From NCBI GenBank assembly GCA_965223825.1, contig OZ245018.1, positions 186,001-250,000 on the forward strand: a stretch of DNA of 64,000 nt. The letters are read 5' to 3'. The notes under the pieces are model-generated. The model saw nothing but the letters and a program-made list of their open reading frames with translations, had not been told where the DNA came from and searched no databases. Of this stretch, positions 62,606 to 64,000 are shown one piece after another. Origin of the DNA: CAJXQU01 sp965223825 (GTDB lineage: Bacteria; Pseudomonadota; Gammaproteobacteria; CAJXQU01). A program made the position numbers and the translations under genes. The number at the start of each line of letters is the position of its first letter. Within the stretch, counting starts at the first letter, position 1.

Positions 62606-63202
62606 TTATGAACCAGGCCGTGTACTATTGGATGTCGGTGCGGGAGTGGATTTCGCTGGTTGTGGGGTCTGATTTTTAGTATTTGGTTTTGGAAGGAGAA
62701 CAGAGTTACGCTTTAAATGGACGGTTATAGTTTCAGTTTGAGCGATCACCTTCTGATCTCGGTCAATCACGCTCGCAGTTAATGTATGACTTCCTCTATC
62801 CACATTATTTAGCGTAAACGCCATTGATGAGACAGGATCAGAAACCGCTTTACCGTCGAGCTTGAGTTCAACAAGATGCCCTAAATTACCATCAAGCGGA
62901 GGATTAAGGAGCAGATCAACATTGATCGATCCATTATTTTCGCGAAGTGTTTCGCCCTGAGTCGGATTGGCGAATGTGAAGGTTTCGTAGAGTGAAGTAC
63001 CCTGGGTTTGATTGTTTGCTTTCGGTAGTTTCACAATGCGGGGCTTAATCGTTGAGATAGGTTCTAAGTCTAATTTTTCCGCATTAGGCCCAGGTTGATC
63101 AGAAAAAACCAGTTCACCATTTTCATCGTAAAACTTATAGATGGCCGCAAGACCTGTGATGGGAAGCGCCAACAAAAGGCTGATTAATAGTGATTGTTTC
63201 AT
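62606..63202 (-). CDS. DUF4124 domain secreted protein
   Basis: The ATG at 63202 gives 198 residues. A signal peptide (MKQSLLISLLLALPITGLAA) is followed by the DUF4124 unit (AIYKFYDENGELVFSDQPGPNAEKLDLEPIS), a beta-rich Ig-like domain (NVDLLLNPPLDGNLGHLVELKLDGKAVSDPVSSMAFTLNNVDRGSHTLTASVID, quoted in parts) and a proline/threonine-rich tail. It lies between glnA and ntrB; such DUF4124 genes are found at this locus in several gammaproteobacteria. Function unknown. Confidence 0.82.
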   Translation of the reverse strand: MKQSLLISLLLALPITGLAAIYKFYDENGELVFSDQPGPNAEKLDLEPISTIKPRIVKLPKANNQTQGTSLYETFTFANPTQGETLRENNGSINVDLLLNPPLDGNLGHLVELKLDGKAVSDPVSSMAFTLNNVDRGSHTLTASVIDRDQKVIAQTETITVHLKRNSVLLPKPNTKNQTPQPAKSTPAPTSNSTRPGS

Positions 63203-63284
63203 GATCTGTCTCTGCACATTACCAAACAGTTTGGCGTTGTCGTCAAAAGTGCGATCTTAGTAATTATTAATTAGAGAAATCCGC

Positions 63285-63337
63285 GCCTTAAAAATAAGGC
63301 TGATTCAGCGGATACCGACTACTTTGTCAGTATCCGC
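63285..63337 (-). terminator. Double hairpin terminator of glnA
   Basis: First hairpin GCGGATACCGAC/GTCAGTATCCGC (63308-63337, 12 bp with one mismatch), then GCCTTA-AAAA-TAAGGC (63285-63300) containing the T-run TTTTT on the minus strand. It begins about 70 bp after the glnA stop. Confidence 0.7.
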
Positions 63338-63410
63338 CCAGGCTCAGATCGCCTGATTAGGAATTTACTACGCAAGGATCAGACCAATCTTTGCGTGAAA
63401 GGTTCTACTC

Positions 63411-64000
63411 TTAGAGAGAGTAGTACATGTCGAACTCAATAGGGTGAGTTGACATACGCAGTGCGGTTACTTCTTCCATCTTCAACGCAATGTACGCATC
63501 GATCATGTCATCAGACATAACGCCACCGGCTGTCAGGAATGCGCGATCAGAGTCAAGTGCGGCCAACGCTTCGTCCAGTGATGAACAAACCTGAGGAATC
63601 GCAGCAGCTTCTTCCGCTGGCAAGTCATAGAGATCTTTATCCATCGCTTCACCTGGATCGATCTGGTTTTGGATGCCGTCAAGGCCAGCCATCATCAGTG
63701 CGGTGAATGTCAGGTAAGGGTTGCCCGCTGGATCCGGGAAACGCACCTCAATTCGACGACCTTTAGGATTAGTCACGTAGGGAATACGGATTGAAGCCGA
63801 ACGGTTACGTGCTGAGTAAGCCAACATAACAGGTGCTTCGAAGCCAGGAACCAGACGCTTATAGCTGTTGGTCGATGCATTCGCGAATGCATTGATCGCT
63901 TTTGCATGTTTGATCACACCACCAATGTAGTACAACGCTGTTTGTGACAAGCCGCCGTAGAGGTCACCGCTGAACAGGTTGTTACCTTCTTTCGAAAGTG
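63411..64000 (-). CDS. glnA: Glutamine synthetase type I (5' end beyond window)
   Basis: Only the C-terminal ~195 residues are inside the window. They contain LYYIGGVIKHAKAINAFANASTNSYKRLVPGFEAPV (in parts), the catalytic NRSASIRIPY and RRIEVRFPDPAGNPYLTFTALMMAG, and the adenylylation loop KDLYDLPAEE with its target Tyr, so it belongs to the adenylylated GSI-beta type. It makes glutamine from glutamate and ammonia. Position upstream of ntrB-ntrC fits the classical glnA-ntrBC locus, here with a DUF4124 gene between. Confidence 0.97.
   Translation of the reverse strand, partial: LSKEGNNLFSGDLYGGLSQTALYYIGGVIKHAKAINAFANASTNSYKRLVPGFEAPVMLAYSARNRSASIRIPYVTNPKGRRIEVRFPDPAGNPYLTFTALMMAGLDGIQNQIDPGEAMDKDLYDLPAEEAAAIPQVCSSLDEALAALDSDRAFLTAGGVMSDDMIDAYIALKMEEVTALRMSTHPIEFDMYYSL

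Noticed and set aside
1..64000. CRISPR arrays, tRNA or rRNA genes, insertion sequences, prophage genes
   Set aside because: No regularly spaced repeats, cloverleaf-like sequences, transposase or phage proteins were recognised.

Overview
The window comes from a gammaproteobacterium, probably marine or salt-tolerant. The backbone order (rpmG-rpmB, radC, coaBC-dut, algC-argB, slmA, pyrE, xthA, yggT-proC-yggS facing pilT-pilU, glnA-ntrB-ntrC) resembles that of Pseudomonas and its relatives. A likely glucosylglycerate (compatible solute) operon at the left edge suggests osmotic stress. I cannot name a genus from sequence alone. Composition is moderate GC, and GATC is strikingly over-represented: about one per 55-70 bp in the stretches I counted, against about one per 256 expected.

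Layout. 1-2.7 kb: minus-strand operon for a glucosylglycerate-type solute (HAD phosphatase, GpgS-like glycosyltransferase, GH13 phosphorylase cut by the window edge). 2.8-13 kb: accessory metabolism, with a GNAT protein carrying an odd tail, a two-propeller glucose/sorbosone-dehydrogenase-like protein, an Old Yellow Enzyme with a NemR-like TetR regulator and a duplicated 15-bp palindromic operator, an NTF2-fold protein, an MFS transporter with a soluble tail, and a small PLA2-like membrane protein. 13-20.5 kb: oxyR, mutM, a four-gene Gld-type ABC exporter operon and a hydantoinase A. 20.5-24.6 kb: a TonB receptor, a secreted protein and a di-haem oxidoreductase in one operon. 24.7-27.9 kb: rpmB-rpmG, then a stand-alone SLOG-like protein coupled to a patatin phospholipase and preceded by a 17-codon leader ORF, then an M48 lipoprotein protease.

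28.5-51 kb is mostly core: radC, coaBC-dut, algC (long membrane-anchored form), argB-slmA, a TSUP exporter, an RND pump with its adaptor, pyrE, xthA, yggT-proC-yggS, then pilT, pilU and a third PilT/PilU paralogue translationally coupled to a GT-B glycosyltransferase, followed by small genes. At 51.9-53.3 kb is a small integron-cassette island without an integrase: one complete 85-bp attC site, one half attC, two cassette genes, and cassette boundaries that match their own R'' boxes. GATC falls to background there. 53.3-64 kb returns to core: rimO, a HupE/UreJ pair, uup, a diguanylate cyclase, and the nitrogen-regulation block ntrC-ntrB-DUF4124-glnA (glnA cut by the right edge), with a near-consensus NtrC site just upstream of ntrB.

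The items most deserving follow-up are the leader-SLOG-patatin unit, the integrase-less cassette pair, the triple retraction ATPase cluster with its coupled glycosyltransferase, and the GATC signature. No rRNA, tRNA, CRISPR array, insertion sequence or prophage was recognised.
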